Source: Aquimarina sp. MAR_2010_214 | GTDB taxonomy: Bacteria > Bacteroidota > Bacteroidia > Flavobacteriales > Flavobacteriaceae | NCBI RefSeq assembly: GCF_002846555.1 | Contig: NZ_PJMS01000001.1 | Location: 5,105,501 to 5,169,500, forward strand | DNA length: 64,000 nt | Reading direction: 5' to 3' | Shown here: in pieces, positions 35,370 to 44,626 of the stretch | Layout of the letters: every line of letters starts with the position of its first letter | Position numbering within the stretch: the stretch's first letter is position 1 | Made by a program: the position numbers and the translations under genes | Notes under the pieces: model-generated | Told to the model about the DNA's origin: nothing | The model's input: only the letters and a program-made list of their open reading frames with translations | Databases searched by the model: none

Positions 35370-36917
35370 ATGTTAGACACCACCAACCCACATAACTACA
35401 GTTACATCACAAAACAGTTAGAAATCCACATTCTAGGAGGTATTAAGTTTAATAATCTAGAACGTATGCGAGTTACACTAAGCATACAGAAACCAGAAAA
35501 TCACAATGTGTTGCGTCATAGTATTGATTTATATAATGATAATACAATAGAGAGATTAGTTAGAAAAGTGGCAGAACGTATAGAAATAGGTACATCAATA
35601 GTGAGGCAGTGCCTCCAAGAGCTTACCGCAGCACTAGAGCAATACCGTATCGATCAGATTAATAAAGAGCAAGAAGTTCCTGTACTTAAATCATTATCTA
35701 ATAAAGAACTGCAAGCCGCAGAAACCTTTTTGCGAAACAAAGACTTACTAAAAAACACCAATGAACTCATCGGTAAATCTGGTGTGATTGGTGAAGAAAC
35801 TAACCGATTATTAATGTACCTGATCTTTACGAGCCGTAAAACATCAAATCCATTACATTGTATCAGTCTTGGTAGTTCGGGAGTTGGCAAAACACACCTG
35901 CAATCTAAAGTAGCAGAATTAATCCCTGATGAAGATAAAGTAGAAATCACAGTATTATCGGCAAATGCCTTTTACTATTTTAATAGAACAGAATTACAAC
36001 ACAAGTTAATCTTAATCGAGGATCTGGACGGAGCAGAAAGTGTACTCTACCCATTACGGGAGTTACAATCTAAAAAGAGGATTACCAAAACAGTAGTTCA
36101 TAAAGACAAAAAAGGAACAACCAAAACTATACACCTTACTGTAGAAGGTCCTGTATCTGTTGCAGGATGTACTACTCAGGAATCTATTTATGAGGACAAC
36201 AGCAACAGGAGTTTCCTGCTCTATATCGATGAATCTAGTGAGCAGGATAAAAAGATCATGCACTACCAGCGCGCCGAGTCGGCGGGACGAGTAAATAAAC
36301 AAGAGGAGTTTATCGCAGCTAGGTTTTTACGAGATGTACAACGAATCTTAAAACCTATCAAAGTGATCAATCCATATGCAGAATACTTAGAGCTTCCCGA
36401 ATCTGTATTTAAACCTAGAAGAACCAATAGCCACTATTTACAATTTATAGAAGCTGTTACTTTTTATTGCCAGTATCAAAGAGAGCGTAAATATGATAAG
36501 CAAACGGGCGAAGAATATATAGAAACTACCATCGAAGATATACAAGAAGCCAACGAAATTATCAAAGAGGTTTTACTACGTAAAAGTGATACCATAACAG
36601 GAGCGGTACGAAACCACCTAGAAAGGCTCAAAGCCTACTTAAAAGAAAATACTCAAACTACGTTTACCAATACTGAAATCCGAAGAAACCTACGGGTAAA
36701 AGAAACCACCCTACGCAGATACAATACACAATTACTGGAAGAAGGCTATATCAAACGGGTAAAGAAAGCTAAGACCAAAAGCTACTGTTTTGAGATTATA
36801 GATATCAATGAATATACAAACCTTAAAACCCAAATAGACAATGCATTAAATACTTGTCTGCATCGACTCGATACCGCCAGTTCGCCACCAAGTCGCCACC
36901 AAGTCGCCACACCCTAA
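35370..36917 (+). CDS. AAA-type ATPase with C-terminal winged helix (unit A)
   Basis: 515 residues. Walker A GSSGVGKT at 168-175, Walker B KLILIEDLD at 212-220 and a conserved stretch ending NRSFLLYIDE (about 279-288) with Arg280 as possible finger. The N-terminal 110 residues (MLDTTNP..., LEIHILGGIK) are shared by all three family members here and are otherwise unknown. The C-terminal part (about 410-480, TFTNTEIRRNLRVKETTLRRYN) reads as a winged helix, so DNA binding is likely. I cannot assign a named family; a role as DNA-remodelling helper or replication initiator of the mobile unit, acting with the two recombinases, is inferred. Confidence 0.75.
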   Translation: MLDTTNPHNYSYITKQLEIHILGGIKFNNLERMRVTLSIQKPENHNVLRHSIDLYNDNTIERLVRKVAERIEIGTSIVRQCLQELTAALEQYRIDQINKEQEVPVLKSLSNKELQAAETFLRNKDLLKNTNELIGKSGVIGEETNRLLMYLIFTSRKTSNPLHCISLGSSGVGKTHLQSKVAELIPDEDKVEITVLSANAFYYFNRTELQHKLILIEDLDGAESVLYPLRELQSKKRITKTVVHKDKKGTTKTIHLTVEGPVSVAGCTTQESIYEDNSNRSFLLYIDESSEQDKKIMHYQRAESAGRVNKQEEFIAARFLRDVQRILKPIKVINPYAEYLELPESVFKPRRTNSHYLQFIEAVTFYCQYQRERKYDKQTGEEYIETTIEDIQEANEIIKEVLLRKSDTITGAVRNHLERLKAYLKENTQTTFTNTEIRRNLRVKETTLRRYNTQLLEEGYIKRVKKAKTKSYCFEIIDINEYTNLKTQIDNALNTCLHRLDTASSPPSRHQVATP

Positions 36918-36968
36918 ATGGCGAGGTTAAAACAAAGAAAGCTAGTTAATTAACTACTTCTCGCCACT
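36881..36968. repeat. Iteron-like CGCCAC repeats between ATPase and Int1 (unit A)
   Basis: Four direct copies of TCGCCAC (three in a 10-bp phased row at the ATPase 3' end, one at 36961) and one inverted copy TGGCGA after the stop. The corresponding places in units B and C have CGCAA direct copies with inverted TTGCG, so sequence has changed while arrangement is kept. Candidate binding site of the unit's own ATPase or recombinase. Also at 43598-43685. Confidence 0.5.
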
Positions 36969-36991
36969 AAACCTTAAAAAACACATACCGT

Positions 36992-37909
36992 ATGAAAAAA
37001 TTAAAGCTACAAAACGATAGCTATAAGATACTATTGTCTGATTTTAAGGACTGGTTAGATATCTTAGGCTATAATGAAAAAGCAGTGTATTACACTCCCA
37101 TCTTTATACAGGAGTTCTTCTATTGGTTAGAAAACCATGATATCCAACGTTTAGAACAAATTACTATCGATACTGTAAAAGCCTATTATAAATATTTAGG
37201 AGAACGCAGTAACCAACGTACAAGTGGAGGACTAAGCAAAGCCTATCTGAACAAACATCAAAATGCCCTTAGAAAGTTCAGGGAATACCTAAAAAAACAT
37301 GGAGCCAGAACCTTTAAAATACATCTTCGCTTAGAAAAGAAAGAAAGTGCCATAAAAGATATCCTTACCCAGTCAGAGGTCAAACAACTCTTTGAAGTGA
37401 CCAGTTACAGTAGTAAGTATCAGCGTACCCGATTAAGAGATAGAGCAATCCTTGTTATATTATACAGTTGTGGTTTACGCAGAAAAGAAGCCGTTAGCCT
37501 TGATATTGGTGATATCCTTTTTGATGCAGGACGTGTGTTTGTTAGACAAGGTAAAAACTATAAAGAACGTTACGTACCCATCAACAAACACAACTTACGA
37601 ATCTTAGAAGATTATATCTACGAAGCACGCCCCATGTATAACGGTAGTCATGGTACAGAAGCTTTACTTATCAATAAATATGGTAACCGTATGCACGGTC
37701 AGGGTATGAGCAGAAGGTTACAGCATTTATTAACCCTTGTAGATGATCAAACCCTAAAGGAAAAACATATTACTCCACATTGTCTTAGGCATAGTATTGC
37801 AACCCATCTATTGCAACAAGGTATGCGTATAGAAGACATACAACAGTTCTTGGGGCATAGTTCTTTAAAATCAACACAGATATACACACATTTACTCGAA
37901 TTATTATGA
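36992..37909 (+). CDS. Tyrosine recombinase Int1 (unit A), complete catalytic set
   Basis: 305 residues, XerC/D-like. N-terminal SAM-like core-binding domain (about 1-110), then the catalytic domain with Arg163 (SCGLRRKEA), Lys188 in the beta hairpin (GKNYKERYVP), His263/Arg266 (HCLRHSIATH), His289 (LGHSS) and the nucleophile Tyr298 (TQIYTHL). The full R-K-H-R-H-Y set predicts activity. Translationally coupled to Int2 (4-nt overlap). Confidence 0.93.
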   Translation: MKKLKLQNDSYKILLSDFKDWLDILGYNEKAVYYTPIFIQEFFYWLENHDIQRLEQITIDTVKAYYKYLGERSNQRTSGGLSKAYLNKHQNALRKFREYLKKHGARTFKIHLRLEKKESAIKDILTQSEVKQLFEVTSYSSKYQRTRLRDRAILVILYSCGLRRKEAVSLDIGDILFDAGRVFVRQGKNYKERYVPINKHNLRILEDYIYEARPMYNGSHGTEALLINKYGNRMHGQGMSRRLQHLLTLVDDQTLKEKHITPHCLRHSIATHLLQQGMRIEDIQQFLGHSSLKSTQIYTHLLELL

Positions 37910-38796
37910 AAGATTATTATACCTATTTAGAAGAATTACAGCATAGTGAGCAAACCATAAAAACCAACCTTTACAATATTAATAAACTGAAACAGTGGTG
38001 CAGATCAAAACGTACCAAACCAGAAAATCTAACCTACAAACAAGTACTTAACTATATCAACCACCTAAAAACTACGAATCAACCCCAAACCATCAATAGA
38101 CATATTTGGGCAATCAAACATTATTGTACCTATCTGATAGAACAAGGGTATCGAACAGATAATATTGCAGATGATCTTAAAGTAAGAGGAGAACGTAAAA
38201 AGGTCTTCCACAACTTGCTTACTAGTGATGAACTCGAAGACCTGTTTTACAGTTATGAAACCGATAAGATATGGAAGGGTAATTTTTATTACAAAGCCAC
38301 TGCAAAACGTAATAAAATGGTAGTAGGATTATTGGTCTACCAAGGAGTATTAAGCAATAACTTTAAATCGTTAGAAGTTGAGCATGTAGACTTACGCAAA
38401 GGAACTATCTATATCCCAAGTACTCGACGTAATGCATGGAGAAAGTTAGCCTTAAAACCCTGGCAGATTATAGAACTCAAAGAATATATAGAAGAAATAC
38501 GACCTATCCTGCAAGATCACATAGGTACAAATGATGAAAAGCTGTTCCCTCTAAATACTCCACAGTTCAATACCATTTTACACCCGATCTTAAAAAAGCT
38601 AAAAACCTATAATCAAAAGGTCACTAACAATACTCATATCAGAGCAAGTGTTATTGTAAACTGGTTAGGACAATACAATATCAGGAAAGTACAACAAATG
38701 GCAGGACATAGGCATATTAACTCTACAGAATCTTACAAACAAGATAATTTAGAGAGTCTGCATGAAGCTATAGACAAGTTCCATCCAATACATTAA
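37906..38796 (+). CDS. Tyrosine recombinase-like Int2 (unit A), lacks first catalytic Arg
   Basis: 296 residues, Xer-like fold. At the place of the first catalytic Arg it has YQGVLSNNFKSL, and the HxxR His is replaced (NNTHIRASV keeps Arg246). The second His (MAGHRH) and Tyr277 (STESYKQ) remain. The same losses are seen in units B and C, so this is a stable feature, not decay. It probably forms a heteromer with Int1, the partner contributing binding or an asymmetric half-site. Confidence 0.85.
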   Translation: MKDYYTYLEELQHSEQTIKTNLYNINKLKQWCRSKRTKPENLTYKQVLNYINHLKTTNQPQTINRHIWAIKHYCTYLIEQGYRTDNIADDLKVRGERKKVFHNLLTSDELEDLFYSYETDKIWKGNFYYKATAKRNKMVVGLLVYQGVLSNNFKSLEVEHVDLRKGTIYIPSTRRNAWRKLALKPWQIIELKEYIEEIRPILQDHIGTNDEKLFPLNTPQFNTILHPILKKLKTYNQKVTNNTHIRASVIVNWLGQYNIRKVQQMAGHRHINSTESYKQDNLESLHEAIDKFHPIH

Positions 38797-38814
38797 ACTA
38801 CAAAATCCATCCTT

Positions 38815-38967
38815 ATGAAAATAGAACTTATCATTACCGACAAAGAAGAATTAAGTTATTTACAAAGTTCCTTAGCCGTAGCGATACATGAGTTAAGTGC
38901 ATCAGAAAAAAACCATGAAGATAGTATTTATTGGTTATCACAAATCTTGCTTTTATCTTACGAGTAG
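38815..38967 (+). CDS. Conserved 50-residue protein of the mobile unit (A)
   Basis: MKIELIITDKEELSYLQSSL and a C-terminus HEDSIYWLSQILLLSYE. It begins 18 nt after Int2 and is present in all four units with nearly unchanged protein sequence while the recombinases next to it have diverged widely. Amphipathic and acidic; it could be an accessory factor (excisionase-like) or a regulator. No family recognised. Confidence 0.75.
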   Translation: MKIELIITDKEELSYLQSSLAVAIHELSASEKNHEDSIYWLSQILLLSYE

Positions 38968-40007
38968 TATAATAACCAAGTGTCTCCTTACAGTCGAAAT
39001 ATTATTATGGGCGCAGCAAGAAAAATGCTTTGCCCATAAGCTGTTATAAGGTGTTCCTTCGTCACGCCACAAGCTATTTTTTGTTATTCCACAAGTGCAG
39101 AAAAAGCACTTGCTCCATACCGTTCCAACTTCCTCATCTTCGGTCGTCAGTTTACACTACAAACAAATAGCCTTGCTCTGTTCCTCTCTCACCCGTAGCT
39201 ACTTTTTTGCTTAAAAACGATAAAGAACGCTATCGCTGAATACTAAATTAAGCAAAACCGCTACTTCATGGGCTACGCCGCTTGGTCGCAACCTAGCCGA
39301 TTATTTATGTTGAAGTTAATATCTGATAAAGCTGAAAACATAAAAATCGTCTGGCACACAAAACCGTTACACTCCTTTTTGTGTGTCGGTTGCTCCTCTC
39401 CGCTAGGCTCTCGCCTTGTTCTGCGTACACGCAGTTATCTTCAATCGCCAGATGGCTATGATTAATCTTGAAGCTGAAGGTCAGCCGCAACAGCAGTTGC
39501 GCACTTCAGCTTCAAGATCAATCGTTCTTACTCAGACGGTAAACTATTTTAGTAAAAAGCGGAATGCGGTGGGTGATGTAGTAGGTCTTCCGCTTTTTAT
39601 TAAAATACTAGCCAAATGGCGACTGAATGCCACGCAAAGAGCATAAAAACAGCCTAAAATGCCTCTAAACCCTTCCAAATCACGTCTACGACACGATTAT
39701 ATAGGTGTAATATTATAATATCTTCCGTAAAAATAGCTCGTTAGAAGTCAGATTTTTTAATGATAGCAGCTTGTGCGCGGCTATTTTACATAGTTGCGTT
39801 ATAGGCCCTGACGGCAGGAAGAGCGACTATAACTACCAATTATGTAAAGATAGCTTTGACTATGCGGCTGGCATTAACAGTAAATTACTATTTTAGCTTA
39901 GCAGAGGGATAGATGACAGGTAGAACGTTCTTATTTTTTGCTCAATAGCAAGGTAACCGTGTAAAAAAAGGGTATACCGCTTGTTTTTTTACGTAACTGA
40001 TTATACA
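38968..40007. ncRNA. Structured, GC-rich non-coding end of unit A
   Basis: About 1 kb without a credible gene, present in every unit after the 50-residue ORF. Hairpins seen: ATGGGC/GCCCAT (39007-39037), CAAGTGC/GCACTTG (39092-39112), a 20-bp arm pair at 39460-39479/39504-39523 (19 of 20), a 20-bp arm pair at 39545-39564/39588-39607 (19 of 20), GTTATAG/CTATAAC near 39800, and GTAAAAAAA/TTTTTTTAC (39961-39992). Between units some stem changes are compensatory. It may be an ornate RNA, a folded recombination site, or both. Open frames inside are short and disagree between copies. Confidence 0.6.
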
Positions 40008-41009
40008 GGTAATTACATCTATAAAAATGGTAATCTAGAGTTCTTTAACCATCCTGAAGGGTATGTAGAGAAAGAAGCAGATGGGTATAAATATGTATAC
40101 CAGTTTAAAGACCATCTGGGGAATATTAGGTTATCCTATAAAGATGCTGACAAGAATGGCTCTATCTCTCAAAGTGAGATTATAGAAGAGAAGAATTATT
40201 ATCCTTTCGGTATGACTCATTCTGGATATAATAGTATACTACGAGGAAGAAATCATAATTATGGTTTTGGTGGGAAAGAAGAACAATCAGAACTTAGTCT
40301 AGAATGGTTAGATTTCTCAGCAAGAAACTATGATTCTGCATTAGGTAGGTGGATGAACATTGATCCATTGGCAGAAGCCTACTATGAGTGGTCTCCATAT
40401 AATTATTCATATAATAGTCCTTTGAAATTTACTGACCCTACTGGTATGGGACCAGAGGATTGGGTTGACAAAAATGGTAATCTTGTTTATGACCCAAGTT
40501 TAAATGATGGCAAAGGAGGTTTTACTGAACACGCTACGAATACCGATAAAAATATAGCGAGATCGCTAAGACAAACAGAAGAAGGAGAAGCTCAATTTCA
40601 AGAATTAGTAACTTCTGAAGCCCAAATACAAGTTGAGTTAGACTCAGACTCACCCATAAAGACAGATAAGAAAACTGGCAATGTTATTGCTGGAGAAACA
40701 AATAACAGCGAGGTTGAACAAGACTTAAAAACGGGAGATGTTAAAGTTTTAAAGTCAAAAATAGTTTTATTTGAAAAAACTATTGATGCAGTTGTAGATG
40801 CTACCGAAAACCAAACGGTCGAAGTTGGAGGAGAATCAATAAATGGTTTAAACTTTAGTGAGGTTTTAGGTTCCGTTTTTGGTCACGAAATTGAACATAC
40901 TACAAATGAAAATGAAAAAACGGCTAGAACAAATGGTAATACAGAAACTAAGCCTGTGCAAATTCAAGTCAAGATAATACAACAATTAAAAAAGAATAAA
41001 AAGAATTAA
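40008..41009 (+). pseudogene. Displaced RHS core end with tip A (orphan copy)
   Basis: Headless RHS fragment starting at GNYIYKNG and running to the same metallopeptidase-like tip as the active gene. The frame is open leftward only to a TTG at 39981 inside the non-coding end (MFFYVTDYTGN...), without signal peptide or cage. It is intact from the junction to the stop, so it could be re-used as a donor by homologous recombination. Confidence 0.8.
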
Positions 41010-41010
41010 A

Positions 41011-41475
41011 ATGATGAAGAATATTGTAAAAATGATTTGCTTGTTATTTGTATTAAGTGGTACATCTAATGCTCAGGATAGTGATATTAACTTATCAAAT
41101 AATTTAAAAAAAGATATTGCTGAATTTTTAATATCTAAGGATGTTTTAAAAGAGACAGAAGATATAACAAGGTATTTTAAAACCATCTATATCACCAATT
41201 TAAATAATAATGATTTTAAAATTGATGAAGAAATAGGTGTATATGCTGTTGGAGCTTCTATAAGTCATACACCAACTTTTTTATTGTTACAAAATAAAAA
41301 TCAATATGATATCTATGAAATAAACAACCTTAAATCACTTCTAAATAAAGTATTAGAATTATTAGAGAAAAAAGAAGATTTAGAGGATCAAACTATTGTT
41401 AATTATATCAATAATATATTTAAAGCATACAATAATAATCTAGCAAAATCACAACAAGGTTTTGTGATTAAATAA
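41011..41475 (+). CDS. Candidate immunity protein A, second copy
   Basis: Identical to the exported 154-residue protein at 34294. Here it follows a headless tip, so it may be transcribed from the unit A integrase operon instead of the RHS promoter. Confidence 0.7.
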   Translation: MMKNIVKMICLLFVLSGTSNAQDSDINLSNNLKKDIAEFLISKDVLKETEDITRYFKTIYITNLNNNDFKIDEEIGVYAVGASISHTPTFLLLQNKNQYDIYEINNLKSLLNKVLELLEKKEDLEDQTIVNYINNIFKAYNNNLAKSQQGFVIK

Positions 41476-41567
41476 AAACGGATGCTCTACGAATGTCTCT
41501 GACTTCGTAACGGTAAGAGTAAAATAAATGATAAGAAACAGTCATCTAGAAATAGGTGGCTGTTTTT

Positions 41568-41915
41568 TTATTGTGCTAGTTTTTGAGTAAGGTCTGCTTT
41601 AAGTACAAATGCAGATAGAAAATCTTTTACGGTCTCTTTTTGTTTATCAGAAAGGTTCTGTGCTTTATTAAAAAGACTTAGTAAATCTTGGTCGTCAATA
41701 GTTGTTTGTGCCTTATTCTCTCCATGAACTAATCGATCTAATGACACTTCTAATATATCAGCCATCCTATTGGCAACTTCTAGAGAAGGTATAGAAATAT
41801 TACGCTCATACTTAGAAAGGTTCGTTACATGTACTCCTACCTTTTTGGCAAAAGCTTCTTGTGAAAACCCTTTTTGACTTCTTAACTCTTTAAGATTATT
41901 ACTAAAACTATCCAT
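41568..41915 (-). CDS. XRE-family repressor A, second copy
   Basis: Identical to the 115-residue repressor at 34851, with the same operator pair in front (42012-42075). Two copies of the same repressor and operator mean unit A and A' share one regulatory circuit. Confidence 0.86.
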   Translation of the reverse strand: MDSFSNNLKELRSQKGFSQEAFAKKVGVHVTNLSKYERNISIPSLEVANRMADILEVSLDRLVHGENKAQTTIDDQDLLSLFNKAQNLSDKQKETVKDFLSAFVLKADLTQKLAQ

Positions 41916-42086
41916 AGTCTAAACACTAGTTAAAAGCACTATATATACTTATAATGCTGTACAAATCTACAAATCATATAGCGAATAATATCTATGACAT
42001 GTAAAAAACATATCGAAAAGGATTAGTTAAATAAATCAAATTCGCTATGTTTGTAATCGAAAACGATTAGTAAAAACTTTTCAACA

Positions 42087-43634
42087 ATGTTAGACACCAC
42101 CAACCCACATAACTACAGTTACATCACAAAACAGTTAGAAATCCACATTCTAGGAGGTATTAAGTTTAATAATCTAGAACGTATGCGAGTTACACTAAGC
42201 ATACAGAAACCAGAAAATCACAATGTGTTGCGTCATAGTATTGATTTATATAATGATAATACAATAGAGAGATTAGTTAGAAAAGTGGCAGAACGTATAG
42301 AAATAGGTACATCAATAGTGAGGCAGTGCCTCCAAGAGCTTACCGCAGCACTAGAGCAATACCGTATCGATCAGATTAATAAAGAGCAAGAAGTTCCTGT
42401 ACTTAAATCATTATCTAATAAAGAACTGCAAGCCGCAGAAACCTTTTTGCGAAACAAAGACTTACTAAAAAACACCAATGAACTCATCGGTAAATCTGGT
42501 GTGATTGGTGAAGAAACTAACCGATTATTAATGTACCTGATCTTTACGAGCCGTAAAACATCAAATCCATTACATTGTATCAGTCTTGGTAGTTCGGGAG
42601 TTGGCAAAACACACCTGCAATCTAAAGTAGCAGAATTAATCCCTGATGAAGATAAAGTAGAAATCACAGTATTATCGGCAAATGCCTTTTACTATTTTAA
42701 TAGAACAGAATTACAACACAAGTTAATCTTAATCGAGGATCTGGACGGAGCAGAAAGTGTACTCTACCCATTACGGGAGTTACAATCTAAAAAGAGGATT
42801 ACCAAAACAGTAGTTCATAAAGACAAAAAAGGAACAACCAAAACTATACACCTTACTGTAGAAGGTCCTGTATCTGTTGCAGGATGTACTACTCAGGAAT
42901 CTATTTATGAGGACAACAGCAACAGGAGTTTCCTGCTCTATATCGATGAATCTAGTGAGCAGGATAAAAAGATCATGCACTACCAGCGCGCCGAGTCGGC
43001 GGGACGAGTAAATAAACAAGAGGAGTTTATCGCAGCTAGGTTTTTACGAGATGTACAACGAATCTTAAAACCTATCAAAGTGATCAATCCATATGCAGAA
43101 TACTTAGAGCTTCCCGAATCTGTATTTAAACCTAGAAGAACCAATAGCCACTATTTACAATTTATAGAAGCTGTTACTTTTTATTGCCAGTATCAAAGAG
43201 AGCGTAAATATGATAAGCAAACGGGCGAAGAATATATAGAAACTACCATCGAAGATATACAAGAAGCCAACGAAATTATCAAAGAGGTTTTACTACGTAA
43301 AAGTGATACCATAACAGGAGCGGTACGAAACCACCTAGAAAGGCTCAAAGCCTACTTAAAAGAAAATACTCAAACTACGTTTACCAATACTGAAATCCGA
43401 AGAAACCTACGGGTAAAAGAAACCACCCTACGCAGATACAATACACAATTACTGGAAGAAGGCTATATCAAACGGGTAAAGAAAGCTAAGACCAAAAGCT
43501 ACTGTTTTGAGATTATAGATATCAATGAATATACAAACCTTAAAACCCAAATAGACAATGCATTAAATACTTGTCTGCATCGACTCGATACCGCCAGTTC
43601 GCCACCAAGTCGCCACCAAGTCGCCACACCCTAA
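42087..43634 (+). CDS. AAA-type ATPase with winged helix, second copy (unit A')
   Basis: Identical to the 515-residue protein at 35370, including Walker A (168-175) and Walker B (212-220). Confidence 0.75.
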   Translation: MLDTTNPHNYSYITKQLEIHILGGIKFNNLERMRVTLSIQKPENHNVLRHSIDLYNDNTIERLVRKVAERIEIGTSIVRQCLQELTAALEQYRIDQINKEQEVPVLKSLSNKELQAAETFLRNKDLLKNTNELIGKSGVIGEETNRLLMYLIFTSRKTSNPLHCISLGSSGVGKTHLQSKVAELIPDEDKVEITVLSANAFYYFNRTELQHKLILIEDLDGAESVLYPLRELQSKKRITKTVVHKDKKGTTKTIHLTVEGPVSVAGCTTQESIYEDNSNRSFLLYIDESSEQDKKIMHYQRAESAGRVNKQEEFIAARFLRDVQRILKPIKVINPYAEYLELPESVFKPRRTNSHYLQFIEAVTFYCQYQRERKYDKQTGEEYIETTIEDIQEANEIIKEVLLRKSDTITGAVRNHLERLKAYLKENTQTTFTNTEIRRNLRVKETTLRRYNTQLLEEGYIKRVKKAKTKSYCFEIIDINEYTNLKTQIDNALNTCLHRLDTASSPPSRHQVATP

Positions 43635-43708
43635 ATGGCGAGGTTAAAACAAAGAAAGCTAGTTAATTAACTACTTCTCGCCACTAAACCTTAAAAAACA
43701 CATACCGT

Positions 43709-44626
43709 ATGAAAAAATTAAAGCTACAAAACGATAGCTATAAGATACTATTGTCTGATTTTAAGGACTGGTTAGATATCTTAGGCTATAATGAAAAAGC
43801 AGTGTATTACACTCCCATCTTTATACAGGAGTTCTTCTATTGGTTAGAAAACCATGATATCCAACGTTTAGAACAAATTACTATCGATACTGTAAAAGCC
43901 TATTATAAATATTTAGGAGAACGCAGTAACCAACGTACAAGTGGAGGACTAAGCAAAGCCTATCTGAACAAACATCAAAATGCCCTTAGAAAGTTCAGGG
44001 AATACCTAAAAAAACATGGAGCCAGAACCTTTAAAATACATCTTCGCTTAGAAAAGAAAGAAAGTGCCATAAAAGATATCCTTACCCAGTCAGAGGTCAA
44101 ACAACTCTTTGAAGTGACCAGTTACAGTAGTAAGTATCAGCGTACCCGATTAAGAGATAGAGCAATCCTTGTTATATTATACAGTTGTGGTTTACGCAGA
44201 AAAGAAGCCGTTAGCCTTGATATTGGTGATATCCTTTTTGATGCAGGACGTGTGTTTGTTAGACAAGGTAAAAACTATAAAGAACGTTACGTACCCATCA
44301 ACAAACACAACTTACGAATCTTAGAAGATTATATCTACGAAGCACGCCCCATGTATAACGGTAGTCATGGTACAGAAGCTTTACTTATCAATAAATATGG
44401 TAACCGTATGCACGGTCAGGGTATGAGCAGAAGGTTACAGCATTTATTAACCCTTGTAGATGATCAAACCCTAAAGGAAAAACATATTACTCCACATTGT
44501 CTTAGGCATAGTATTGCAACCCATCTATTGCAACAAGGTATGCGTATAGAAGACATACAACAGTTCTTGGGGCATAGTTCTTTAAAATCAACACAGATAT
44601 ACACACATTTACTCGAATTATTATGA
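43709..44626 (+). CDS. Tyrosine recombinase Int1, second copy (unit A')
   Basis: Identical to the 305-residue recombinase at 36992, with the full catalytic set (R163, K188, H263, R266, H289, Y298). Confidence 0.92.
   Translation: MKKLKLQNDSYKILLSDFKDWLDILGYNEKAVYYTPIFIQEFFYWLENHDIQRLEQITIDTVKAYYKYLGERSNQRTSGGLSKAYLNKHQNALRKFREYLKKHGARTFKIHLRLEKKESAIKDILTQSEVKQLFEVTSYSSKYQRTRLRDRAILVILYSCGLRRKEAVSLDIGDILFDAGRVFVRQGKNYKERYVPINKHNLRILEDYIYEARPMYNGSHGTEALLINKYGNRMHGQGMSRRLQHLLTLVDDQTLKEKHITPHCLRHSIATHLLQQGMRIEDIQQFLGHSSLKSTQIYTHLLELL

Larger units (their letters stand above)
33291..40007 (+). mobile_element. RHS tip-swapping mobile unit A (6,717 bp)
   Basis: Begins inside the RHS core at GG of the Gly-Asn codons (GCC|GGTAAT) and ends at the same GG in front of the next, displaced core fragment. 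Contents: core end plus tip A, immunity A, XRE repressor (minus), ATPase, Int1, Int2, 50-residue ORF and about 1 kb of structured non-coding DNA. The left boundary is visible because the displaced fragment at 61384 matches the active gene base for base up to GCCGG and then differs. The unit is repeated exactly at 40008-46724. The boundary is certain to about 2 bp. Confidence 0.8.

Noticed and set aside
39268..39646. Short open frames in the non-coding end (and the copies at 45985-46363 and 53457-53660)
   Set aside because: They cover strong hairpins, occur on both strands, have no plausible start signals and are not preserved between diverged units.
38968..40007. Group I or group II intron in the RHS gene
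   Set aside because: No intron-encoded protein, no recognisable domain V or catalytic core, and the flanking RHS pieces overlap instead of being contiguous exons.
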